Below are positions 18,458-27,238 of a stretch of DNA of 64,000 nucleotides, piece by piece (within the stretch, counting starts at the first letter, position 1; the number at the start of each line of letters is the position of its first letter). A program made the translations under genes and the position numbers. Source of the DNA: Acanthosoma haemorrhoidale (lineage: Eukaryota; Arthropoda; Insecta; Hemiptera; Acanthosomatidae); contig CAKNEZ010000023.1 in the NCBI GenBank assembly GCA_930367205.1, positions 1 to 64,000 on the forward strand, read 5' to 3'. The notes under the pieces were generated by a model that was given only the letters and a program-made list of their open reading frames with translations, had not been told where the DNA came from and ran no database searches.

Positions 18458-19329
18458 ATAACATACTAAGCGTTACATCAGATATAAAATTTGACGATTC
18501 CCTTACGCAATTCCAGTATCATTCACATCAGCCGTATGCGGGGAACACCTTTAACAGCTCCGACGAAATCAGAATACCTGTACATCAACAAGATGTCTAC
18601 ACGTTTCCTTCATTAAGTTATGTTTATCTTGAAGGACGAATTTTAAAAAAAGATGGTACTCCTGGAGCTACTTCAAAATTGACTAATAACGCGTTTGCGT
18701 TTTTGTTTGATGAGATTAGATATGAATTGAATGGCATTGAAGTTGATAGAGTGAGAAATCCTGGAATAACTACAACGCTTAAAGGTCATGCATCATTTTC
18801 ACCTACTCATGTCAAAGGACTAGAAAATGCGGGGTGGACGATGCCCGGTGTCAACAATACTCTTTCCTTAGACAAAAACGGATTTTTCAGCGCATGCCTG
18901 CCCCTGGATATTCTCTTAGGAATATGTGAGGACTATAGAAAAATTTTAATAAATCTTAAGCAGGAACTCGTTTTGATTCGATCGAGTACGGACTTGAACT
19001 GTGTGAAGGGTGACGATGATAACGTCCAAATAAAATTGGACAAAGTGGTTTGGAAGATGCCTCATATTCGTGTTTCTGATCAAGAACGTAATAATAGTAG
19101 GCATTCTCAGCCTCTACTGTCACGATCTGATTTTGAGACATTTGCACCTATAGCCATCATTGATTGTTCTAAACAATCTGAAGCAATAAAAAGTACGACT
19201 ATTGATATTCGTGTATTACTAGAGGCGGGTGATAACTTTCCGGCAAATACTAAGGCTTACTGCCTTATTCTTCACGATAAAATTGTAGAATATGAGGTGG
19301 GAACCGGTTTGGTTCGTAAAATGTACTGA
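18454..19329 (+). CDS. major capsid protein (double jelly roll), internally deleted
   Basis: Forms the hexon-like capsomers. The frame is 291 aa and begins with the typical N-terminus (MNNILSVTSDIKFDDSL, YHSHQPYAGNTFN). An FDEIRYELNGIEVDRVRNPG block is at about 88-107. The C-terminus (APIAIIDCSKQSEAIKST, AYCLILHDKIVEYE) is also conserved. Between the KMPHIRVSDQER block (about residue 200-212) and PLLSRSDFE, just after it, family members carry roughly another 100 residues including much of the second jelly roll. Here the blocks are almost adjacent with the frame kept. I therefore infer an in-frame deletion near 19090-19110; the exact size needs alignment. Confidence 0.85.
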   Translation: MNNILSVTSDIKFDDSLTQFQYHSHQPYAGNTFNSSDEIRIPVHQQDVYTFPSLSYVYLEGRILKKDGTPGATSKLTNNAFAFLFDEIRYELNGIEVDRVRNPGITTTLKGHASFSPTHVKGLENAGWTMPGVNNTLSLDKNGFFSACLPLDILLGICEDYRKILINLKQELVLIRSSTDLNCVKGDDDNVQIKLDKVVWKMPHIRVSDQERNNSRHSQPLLSRSDFETFAPIAIIDCSKQSEAIKSTTIDIRVLLEAGDNFPANTKAYCLILHDKIVEYEVGTGLVRKMY

Positions 19330-19344
19330 AACAGCACATACATC

Positions 19345-19352
19345 TATATATA
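19345..19352 (+). promoter_or_regulatory. TATA box upstream of the BIR-tailed gene
   Basis: TATATATA lies about 60 bases before the ATG at 19411, in the gap after the capsid gene. This suggests the gene starts its own transcript. Confidence 0.45.
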
Positions 19353-19410
19353 GAGATTAAGTCGACTGCAATAATATCACTTCACCGTAGGACATTGACT
19401 CAAGCATATA

Positions 19411-20103
19411 ATGCGTTCGGCGGTCATTGATTTTCAGGGCTATCGCTCGGCTTCTAACTCATTGATCATTAAAGAACTATCTGTAATCTCCATCAGCCAT
19501 GGTTCATCGTGGCATTGGTTTTTTAAACCACCTCGAGATGCTGGAGAAGTAGGTGAGTCGAAAACAAATCTTTGGGTAAAGAAACATATTCACGGACTGG
19601 AATGGAACTATGGTGATGTACCATATGAGGATATGAAATATTTCTTACTATCCATCACGGAAGACTTTGACACATTATGGGGAAAAGGAGGGGAAAAGTG
19701 TCATTTCATAGAAGAACTTATCGATAAACCAGTCTATGATCTTCATGATTTCGGCTGTCCAAACTTGAAAATTTTAGAAAATGATAAGATTGCATGTGAT
19801 TTTCATTTGAACACTTCCTTTGTTTGCTCATTAAATCAAGCCCATCGATTGGCTACATGGATCAGAAAAAATTCTGAGGCTATAAATTTCAAAAAGGAAG
19901 AGGTACGTAAGCAATCATTTAGAAACATCGACTCGTCTCATCATCTGCTCTCGTTTGCAGGATTTATACGCGGAGTCAAGGATAATGTTAATTGTGTATA
20001 CTGTGGACTGGTCTATGACTCCAAATCACTAATCAACCCTCTCAAGTACCATAGGAAGAGTCGTCCTCAGTGCTTGTGGTTTGAGGAGGAGTATTATTTA
20101 TGA
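19411..20103 (+). CDS. two-part protein: N-terminal exonuclease-fold-like region plus C-terminal BIR-like zinc motif
   Basis: The 230-aa frame has two parts. Residues 1-160 (VIDFQGYRS, FIIKEL-like IIKELSVISI, HWFFKPP, HGLEWNYGDVPYEDM) match an uncharacterised arthropod protein type often found in mobile elements. Its first block resembles motif I of DnaQ-type exonucleases, with Asp-Phe-Gln in place of Asp-x-Glu, so activity is doubtful. Residues 185-221 form a BIR-like zinc site: C195-x2-C198-x15-H214-x6-C221, preceded by a helix ending SFAGFIRG. BIR domains bind caspases or IAP antagonists; a role in blocking host apoptosis is inference. The stop overlaps the next ATG (ATGA). Confidence 0.6.
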   Translation: MRSAVIDFQGYRSASNSLIIKELSVISISHGSSWHWFFKPPRDAGEVGESKTNLWVKKHIHGLEWNYGDVPYEDMKYFLLSITEDFDTLWGKGGEKCHFIEELIDKPVYDLHDFGCPNLKILENDKIACDFHLNTSFVCSLNQAHRLATWIRKNSEAINFKKEEVRKQSFRNIDSSHHLLSFAGFIRGVKDNVNCVYCGLVYDSKSLINPLKYHRKSRPQCLWFEEEYYL

Positions 20104-20360
20104 AAGGAACGGAAGGATCTGACATCATCACTTTGATAATGGACAGAATGGAGACTGTAATCTGTCGCTTGGGAGAGGAAGGCATAGGAACTTTAACTAC
20201 TGACGAACTGAGAATTTTACCTCGCTCGTTGCTTTTGTACGTTTTGAACTGTACATTGGATTAAATCTGGGACAACTTACCTGAGGAATGGCAAAATGAC
20301 GAGGAATTTATCCAGATACGAAGACATTCCTACATTGATGAAGACTCTACTTATTATTAA
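20100..20360 (+). pseudogene. small acidic ORF with internal stop
   Basis: The ATG at 20100 overlaps the preceding stop. The frame gives 54 codons to a TAA at 20262-20264. The same frame continues for 31 acidic codons (NLPEEWQNDEEF, ending STYY) to a second TAA at 20358-20360. The two halves have similar composition, so a single nonsense change in an originally ~86-aa protein is likely. No family recognised. Confidence 0.4.
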
Positions 20361-20503
20361 TTGCAATATTATTTCTATAATTTATTCATGTTTTATTTCA
20401 AATAAACCATAAAAATTTTATTTATTTTTTTTTATTCACCTTTATTCTCCTTTTTACTTAGTTATAGGTTCAAAAAAAAAAAATGTATAGACATAACAAT
20501 TAT
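20361..20503. terminator. bidirectional polyadenylation region
   Basis: Convergent genes meet here. AATAAA at 20401-20406 serves the plus strand. TTTATT motifs just downstream give AATAAA on minus. Confidence 0.5.
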
Positions 20504-21100
20504 TTATTGAATATAGTTCAAATTACAATTTATGTGGGTATTATTACACATTTTCTCGAGTTCATTTAAATTATTAAAAAGGGTATTAGTATTAATATTA
20601 AAGTCCATTGATGTAGATTCCACAGGTTCTACGTCTTCTTCATTTTTCTTATAGAGTTCAGCCATCTTGGTTATCAAGTCCAATGATTCGTTGATTTTCT
20701 TAACGTCTCTACAAAGCTTTGTCACATCATTTTTGTTGAAACATGCCGAAGGTGTATTCAGCTGAAGGGTTAATGGACTCTGGTTAAACATTGCGAAACA
20801 AAGAACTACCTGTTCAATTTTCATGATCCTGTTTCTCCCTCTCTTGGAAAATATGCAATATACATTTTTACATCCTACTCGGTCTTCAACCTCCACTTTC
20901 TTGGGCCTGCTTTGGAAAAGAGACAACATCCTTGGAACTTGGTCGACGATGAATTTCCATTCTTCTGTGTCCATATACACTGTAGTTTTCTTATCGATGA
21001 CAGCGACAGTGGGCACAAAATCACAAAGACCGACTCGGACTAGTTTACTACTAGTGATGGGGTAATCAGTCACTAGTTCCAATCGTCGTGGACCCTCCAT
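20504..21100 (-). CDS. uncharacterised Polinton protein, 198 aa
   Basis: The first ATG is at 21100 (MEGPRRLELV); the frame extends 15 bases upstream to a TTG. No signal peptide or membrane segment is visible. The N-terminal two thirds look like a compact alpha/beta domain. The C-terminal ~60 residues are predicted helical then Asn-rich. It resembles no domain I know. Its place in a minus-strand cluster with the BIR gene and a small coiled-coil ORF suggests an accessory role. Confidence 0.6.
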   Translation of the reverse strand: MEGPRRLELVTDYPITSSKLVRVGLCDFVPTVAVIDKKTTVYMDTEEWKFIVDQVPRMLSLFQSRPKKVEVEDRVGCKNVYCIFSKRGRNRIMKIEQVVLCFAMFNQSPLTLQLNTPSACFNKNDVTKLCRDVKKINESLDLITKMAELYKKNEEDVEPVESTSMDFNINTNTLFNNLNELEKMCNNTHINCNLNYIQ

Positions 21101-21129
21101 CTTGCTAGGCTTCAACGAGACTAAAAGAT

Positions 21130-21270
21130 TTAACAGAGAGGTGGGGATAGATGAAGTTTTTCCATTTTTTTTACTAGTTGGTTTATTTCGTTTTTTTTTA
21201 TTTCATATAAAACTATTTGGTTTTTTAAATGAGAAAGTTGTTGAATAAAAAGTTTAAACCTCTTGCGCAT
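21130..21270 (-). CDS. 46-aa putative coiled-coil protein
   Basis: The ATG at 21270 follows the BIR stop by one base (TAACATG). The product is Lys/Glu/Leu/Ile-rich with a heptad-like pattern (FKLFIQQLSHLKNQIVLYEI). It may be a separate protein translated by reinitiation, or a fragment. An upstream in-frame ATG at 21321 overlaps the BIR gene. Confidence 0.4.
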   Translation of the reverse strand: MRKRFKLFIQQLSHLKNQIVLYEIKKNEINQLVKKMEKLHLSPPLC

Positions 21271-21271
21271 G

Positions 21272-21595
21272 TTAGCAGAATCCACAGCTGTTTTCCTGTT
21301 CTTTTTTATTATCAACTTCATCTATTATTAATAATGGTAGCTTCTCTAGTTGTTCCAAGTACTCGATAAACGGGCAATATTTAGACCATTTCTTGTGATC
21401 TACAAAAGGGTCATCTTGTACCAACCATTCGTGTAATATTACTCCACAAAAAGGACACCTTGTTCGGTCTGATTTTTTCAAATAATAAAAACCTGCTGAT
21501 GCAAGTTTAACGGCACTCACCGGTGAAGACCATCCAACAAATGTAGACAGACGATCATCCTCATACCTCAGGCTCCAACCTGTTCGCTTCCCCAT
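21272..21595 (-). CDS. single-BIR IAP-like protein
   Basis: The ATG at 21595 gives 107 aa. A canonical BIR zinc site is complete: C47-x2-C50-x16-H67-x6-C74, with the upstream helix and AGFYYL (residues 34-39) and the EWLVQDDPFVDHKKW block. No RING domain follows. BIR proteins of this size, like survivin-type or viral IAPs, act in apoptosis control or cell division. In a Polinton the likely role is suppressing host cell death, but that is inference. It is the outermost gene at the right end, beside the TIR. Confidence 0.85.
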   Translation of the reverse strand: MGKRTGWSLRYEDDRLSTFVGWSSPVSAVKLASAGFYYLKKSDRTRCPFCGVILHEWLVQDDPFVDHKKWSKYCPFIEYLEQLEKLPLLIIDEVDNKKEQENSCGFC

Positions 21596-21730
21596 CTTGA
21601 ACTAATTGAAAGAACGAGAGTGGTGTTCTGATGACATATTTAAAGAGACATTTCCCCCTCCTGGGACATGTCAAGTTCAAGGCACATTAGCATTCGAAGT
21701 AAGCGAGGCATGACGTAACTCACGTAAAGT

Positions 21731-22267
21731 CGAAAATAAAAAACCTGAACTACGTCAAAAACACATACGAGAATGTCGTCGCACAGCTGATTAATATGTC
21801 TACTACTGATGATCAATTGTACTACTTAAAGCGCCCCTCAAGGTCCTCTCACCGAGGAAACCGCCCGCGTCAACGCGGAAGTAAACAAATATAAGACCAG
21901 TCGAGCGGAAGTCAACGTCATCAAAGGTCAAACCACTCCAATGAATGAAACGACCTATATATTCACAACCGATGACGACAAGGATCGAATTTCTTAATGA
22001 ACACACCTGCCCTCACACCTGCTCCGCGCTGTTGCCACCCCTCATCAACAGCGTTGCCACATCGTGATTCTAATCCGTATTCAACCAGTCAAGGTCAACC
22101 AAAACCGGTATTTCATAACATAAACAAACCCCCCCTGGCCCTAGCACAACACCCCTCCCGCCTGAGCAAGGGGGGTCAACGACCCCAAGGTCAAACGGGA
22201 CCCTGCTACAGCACGCCTCAAGGTCATTTCCTTCGTGCTCTTACTCAACCCGCTAATCTGTACTACT
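21731..22267 (-). repeat. Polinton right terminal inverted repeat (537 bp)
   Basis: This is the mirror of 7544-8080, with one mismatch seen at 21741. The inner boundary is at CGAAAATAA; inside it no second copy of the GGGCGGTTTCCTCGG repeat is found. Confidence 0.95.
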
Positions 22268-22273
22268 TACGAT
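22268..22273. repeat. right 6-bp target site duplication TACGAT
   Basis: Identical to 7538-7543 and directly abuts the right terminus. Confidence 0.95.
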
Positions 22274-22916
22274 AAAAATACTAAGCTATAAATATTTTCA
22301 AACATATCCCAGAAAATATTTAAGAAGACCGGAAAGTATCTCTTTGTCATTGATTTTCCTCCAATAGATTTATTTCATTCCTGGGTCATTCTCATAGAAA
22401 GGCCAATCATTGTCTTCTCACCGTCACGTTACGTATATTTGTATGAGTAGTAGAGTTATTGTTAACAACAGTAATGAGTTCATTATAATGATTTGAGGAA
22501 AAAAAAGAATTAAACTGGAATTTTTTATTCCCTCACTTTTATTATTTTGAAAATTATTTGAGCACAGTGGTTAGTTTTTTTGATTTCAGTATTATGAGAG
22601 CTGATAATTAAAGGTTATAGGATTCCAAAATTCCAGTTTCAAAGGTATCCTAAAACTATAGATAGTGTTTTATGTAAAAGTTTGTTTTAGTCACTTATAA
22701 GGCAGTAGTTTAAGTTCCAGAGGAGACTTTTGTCGTTCATTCTTTCAACAAGGTAAGTAGTAACTATTTTAGTTTCTTTAGCCATATATACATTCATTTT
22801 AGATACATATATAGATATGGATAGATTTATAATTTCTGATTCGTGTATAATTTATATAGTTATTTTTAAAAAACAGCAGTTCATTCCTTCCTTCTTTCCA
22901 ATGAAGGGACCAACAA
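22274..22916. other. spacer, no gene seen
   Basis: AT-rich flank to the right of the Polinton. No motif recognised. Confidence 0.5.
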
Positions 22917-23480
22917 GTGTTCCTTAAATTTCTGAAAACATCATTAGGACCACACGAAGGTAAAATACACTTTTCCAAAAGTTATGTTACAAAGTACCAA
23001 AGGAACCCACACACGAGGCTAAAAAGACAAGAACTAAACAGACGCTTTGGACAACTGTACAGACTACTTCGAAGGACATCTCATCTCTCAATAGAAAATA
23101 AAGTACTAATCTACAAAGTTATACCTAAGCCAATCTGGACATACGGAATAGAGCTATGGGGGACAGCAAAAAAATCGAACATTCAGCGCATCCAATCCTT
23201 TCAATCAAAAGTCCTGAGAACAATAGTAAATGCCACTTATTACGTCAGAAACAAAACTCTTCATTATGATCTGAATATACCTTTCATTCTCGAACTCATC
23301 CCTTCCAAGCTCATGAAATTCCATAGTAGCCACCCTAATCCCTTGCACAGTCATTGCACTGCTCCACTCATCCCTATAATCCTCCTCGGAGACGGAAACG
23401 GCAGTGGCCTCGTGGCCTGCTATAAATACGTGGCAGTGGGAGTCCTAGCAATGGCATTGTCTCTCCGATCATGTCCTTAG
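22917..23480 (+). pseudogene. Jockey-like LINE ORF2 C-terminal fragment
   Basis: The frame encodes the post-RT region of a Jockey-type ORF2: LNRRFGQLYRLLRR, IWTYGIELWGTAKKSNIQ, FQSKVLRTIVNATYYV and FHSSHPNPL. The RT palm motifs are missing (5' truncation). The end of the frame after about 23350 has low-complexity sequence and may be fused to unrelated DNA. Confidence 0.8.
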
Positions 23481-24771
23481 CGCCTGTGGCTCTTGGTCAG
23501 CCTCCACTGGCTCGTATCCAATGGCACGGCTGACGGAGGAGCGTGGGGGACTTCACAAGACTCCACTTCCTCTTTCGCATGTGAGGTGACAACCACTTGG
23601 ACGGCCTCTGGGCTGTTTGTATATATAGTATGAATGAGATCATTTATCACAATTACTTATTGCCTAACAAGGCAGATTGTAATTTTATTATAATAAAAGT
23701 TGTTTCTGCTCTACAAAGTACCAAGCAAAGATAATTGTTTTTCATTTATTGTTTTATTAAAAATATATCAATTTATCTAGCATAACGTTAAATTCACCAT
23801 TCAAGAAATAAGCATGGATCTTCGAGTATAATATACTTAGTATATATTTGGATATTAACCAAAGATTAATCTGAAGGCTTTTTAGAAGAATAACTGTAAG
23901 GTAATGTATGAATAATTGTGAAGAACTGTAATTTGGTCCTTTCCGGAAGAATGGTCTGTATACGAAGCAGTATATAATTAGTGATTGGCTAATATATATT
24001 AATAAAATATAAATAACAGTAGTTGCCAGGCAACTGTTTGACGAACAAGCCAAGGAGGCCTCAGTTACACAGGCATAGTTCTAGCCAACACCGTTAGGTA
24101 GCGATAAACGCAACTGTAGGTGAGCTTTCGTACAATTTATTTCTCAAGGCACACATATTTAAAAAAATAAAAATGGAGAAAACGATTAAATTTTATTTGA
24201 ATATATTTTTTTAATTATTAATTATGTAATTACATATACTGAATGAGTGAGTGAATGATGAATTGTAAATATGGTATGAATGATATTATATATTAATTAC
24301 TTATTGCCTAGCAAGGCAGATTGTAATTTCAGCACAATAAAGGAATTATCAAAAAATTATTCAAATAAATTATATGCCACCTGGATATCATAGGAAGTTT
24401 TCCCTTCGTAGCTAGAATTTCCATTAGAATCCTTACTCTTGATCCGTGAATTAATGGTATATTGTCATATTTTGGACTTGTTGTGGACACGTATAGATAA
24501 ACGATAATTATATGTTCTGGACGATTACGTCCAAACTGTGTCTGTTTGGCTAAATTATAGTATTTATTATCGTTCGAGATAATTTCAATCGGCTTTTTTT
24601 TTTTTTTGGAAAAGGCAATTCTCACTTATCAAAAGGGTTAAAAAAAAAAAACCAGTAATATTTTCGCTTTACTATTTATAAATATACTCCTATATATCAC
24701 AATACACCTCTTCTTATTAACTTATTTATATCACCTCAACCATTTAAACCTTCATACAATATTTATTATTA
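23481..24771. other. spacer with two copies of a small hairpin motif
   Basis: TGCCTAACAAGGCA at 23661-23674 and TGCCTAGCAAGGCA at 24305-24318 lie in similar contexts (TATGAATGA upstream, AATTACTTAT directly before, GATTGTAATTT after, AATAAA-like downstream). This suggests two copies of the same element end. No coding region is supported. Confidence 0.5.
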
Positions 24772-25490
24772 TAGTGGAATCCCCATTATTCGTATTTCCG
24801 GCTAATTCGTACAAATTTGCCGGTCCCTGGAGCAAATCCCGGTAAGTGGTATAAAAACAATACATTTCAGTCCCCTCGGTAATCCGTATTACTTTTATGC
24901 TCGAGATCACTTAAAATGCCTTATAATACGTATTTCCAGCTTAAAACCCTCGATAATTCGTACTGTTTCAAGAAAGGGAAAGAGGACAGTGAGAGACCAG
25001 AGAGCAGAATGACTGTGAGATAAATGTTTTCTATGAAATCCCATATGTAATTCGTACTATTTTTACTGAAAGGAAATAAGGAGAGGAGAGAGGAAAAGTT
25101 TTAGGAATTGTACTAAGCTTTTCTTTCGTTTCTACAGTTCAGTCTCATTTTCGTTATCGTTGTGACACGTTACCATGCCTTTGAAAAAAGTTAGCCTCTC
25201 TATTAAAGAGAATATGAAAGAGAACGCAAGGATTGCGTCAAAAAAAAATTACGGTTTTTTTCCGTGTAAATGATTGGTGTATATTTAATCTAGAAGATAA
25301 GTATGTGCATATTTCTTAATGCATGCATTATTGTTTAGTTTAGTACTAAGCAGTGTTTATTGCATAGTTTTTATTCTTACTACATTGTACATACATGTTT
25401 GCTTTAATACGTTTTTTAAATTTTGTAATCCCGATAATGCGTACCAAACTGTCAGTCCCTTGACAATACGGATTATCGGGATTTCTACTG
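24772..25490 (+). mobile_element. pogo/Tigger-type DNA transposon deletion derivative
   Basis: The ends are imperfect inverted repeats (TAGTGGAATCCCCATTATTCG at left; the complement of CAGTAGAAATCCCGATAATCCG at right), flanked by TA on both sides, as in Tc1/mariner-pogo elements. Internal copies of the AATTCGTAC-type motif recur. A 32-codon frame at 25175-25273 starts MPLKKVSLSIKENMKEN, like the N-terminus of Tigger transposases with a CENP-B-type domain. The rest of the transposase is missing. Confidence 0.7.
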
Positions 25491-25999
25491 TATTAAGCTT
25501 ATCTATTGATTAGTTAAAACCGGGACCAAACACTACGCAGACTTTCATAGCTACAAAGTTTATTATATTATACATTAACATGAGTGGCTTATGTAGCCTT
25601 TGAATAATGAGGAAAATTGATCTTATAAATTAAACACTAACATGTTAATTATTCTTAGTAATGGTCTCAAAAAAAAAACATCAACTCATACACAGACATC
25701 TACAACATCTTCCTTTCTCCACGGCGTCTTCGTCTCGAGTCCTCCCTCTTTTTACCCACTCCTACCACGCTTGCTCACCATCAACGCTCCTTTTGGCAAC
25801 CTTCTGAAACTCATTCAAGAGGCAATCCTCTGATACACCTCGATATATATTTAAAATAAACAAAATACAGTTCAGTAACGAACTAAACTCCTATTCGTCA
25901 CATTGACTTCGATACAGCTTCTCTTGTCCATTAATGTTTGACACTTGTTAGGCTTTCATCTGAACAAAAGGCTTAGTTCTAGAAAGCATAACAGACGAG
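25491..25999. other. spacer, no gene seen
   Basis: AT-rich; no supported feature. Confidence 0.45.
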
Positions 26000-26290
26000 A
26001 ATTAAACAGAAAATCACTAAAACCAATTTGAACTTATGGACTAGTTTTGAAGAACTTCCAAATTTCCGAACATCAAATGGACAAACATTCCAATCCGAAT
26101 ACCTCACAACTATAGTCAACATTCCCTTCAACATTACAAGCTTATATCTCTTCACATTAATCTTCATGTGCCAACTGTACTTGAACTTACAAAATCAAGA
26201 TTTTCCAAATTTCACGAAAAGCTATCCACCCAACCTCAGTAGCACTCGTCCTTACATCCCTCCTCGACGCCAATTGTGATCTACTGTAAT
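26000..26290 (+). pseudogene. very degenerate Jockey-like fragment
   Basis: A frame-shifted resemblance to the Jockey post-RT region can be read: SLKPIWTYG near 26010-26040 and, in another frame, HINLHVPTVLELTKS followed by RFSKFHEKLSTQP near 26150-26250. It parallels the C-terminus seen at 22917-23480. The longest single open frame here (26028-26279) is not the ancestral one. Confidence 0.5.
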
Positions 26291-26941
26291 AGGTAAGTAT
26301 GTAATAATTCTCTACAGAGACCGCCCATGTCATGAGCGTCTGCGGCTCTCTTGCCCTGGGTCCCCTATTATGAATTTTGGTGTGAATGAGAAATGTTTAT
26401 TGTAAATAAGCTTGAATGAATTCTTACATTCTTATTAGCAATATAATTAAAGCAAATGTAGTTTTTCATATAAAGCTGTTTATTTGAAAAAAAATAACAT
26501 TTTAACTATTTATAGAATAAAGATAAGGGTATTTTGGATTATGAACCAACCGTTACATGCTAACAAATGTTATTATGTGTAGTTTTAAATCTCAATTTTT
26601 CGATACGTACCTATCGACCATAGTACAACTTGACTACTGGTAACTGAATACCTGGTGAATGGTGAGTACGCCCATTGACCCGCCAAGGTAGAATCAACGC
26701 GACGTTTAGGGTACGGCTGAAACGTAAAATCGCGTTGGGTCGTACGGGGCTCTTGAATAAATTATCTGGCAATGGTTGAATAATTTCTGAGGATCTAGCT
26801 AATGCTGCAGTCGGGGTCATCGCTGTGATTCCACAGAGTGAATTGTGCCCGCCCACAATTGTATATAGTATTAGTAGTATTTTAGTTGTAGTTTATCGCC
26901 GCTCTGGAGTCTGGTAGCTATATGTAAGCCAACAAACATAA

Positions 26942-26944
<3 letters not shown>

Positions 26945-26978
<34 letters not shown>

Positions 26979-27092
26979 ACTCTCTCTCTCTCACTCTCTC
27001 TCTCTCTCACTAACTCTCTCACTCACTCTCTCTCTCACTCACCTTCTCTCTCACTCAACCTCTCTCTCAGTCTCTCTCTTTCTCTCTCTCAA
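26945..27092. repeat. (TC)n microsatellite with CTCACT interruptions
   Basis: A pyrimidine tract of about 145 bases alternates CT with CA interruptions. Confidence 0.97.
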
Positions 27093-27238
27093 ACGTTATT
27101 TTTTGGATTTATTTTGAATTGGCCCGAGTCATTAAATCGTAAATTGCTACCAAGAAATGTTTTCAGAAACGATATATAATATTCTTTACTGTGCTAAAAT
27201 TACAATCTGCCTTATTAGGCAATTACAATTACAATAAG

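Larger units (their letters stand above)
7544..22267. mobile_element. Polinton/Maverick DNA transposon, full length
   Basis: This is a 14,724-bp element bounded by 537-bp TIRs and a 6-bp TSD. The termini begin AGTAGTACAG and end with its complement. The gene set is diagnostic: protein-primed family B DNA polymerase, retroviral-type integrase with chromodomain, FtsK/HerA-type packaging ATPase, adenain-like cysteine protease, double-jelly-roll major capsid and penton-like minor capsid. Accessory genes include a PLA2 protein and two BIR proteins, as in adintovirus-like Polintons of animals. The element looks structurally complete, but several virion genes are damaged (see those entries). Confidence 0.97.

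Noticed and set aside
26611..26856. 81-codon frame on minus
   Set aside because: No domain, no splice context, not conserved in the nearby repeats.
26945..27092. CT tract as a promoter GAGA-type element
   Set aside because: Length and regularity fit a microsatellite; no gene starts nearby.
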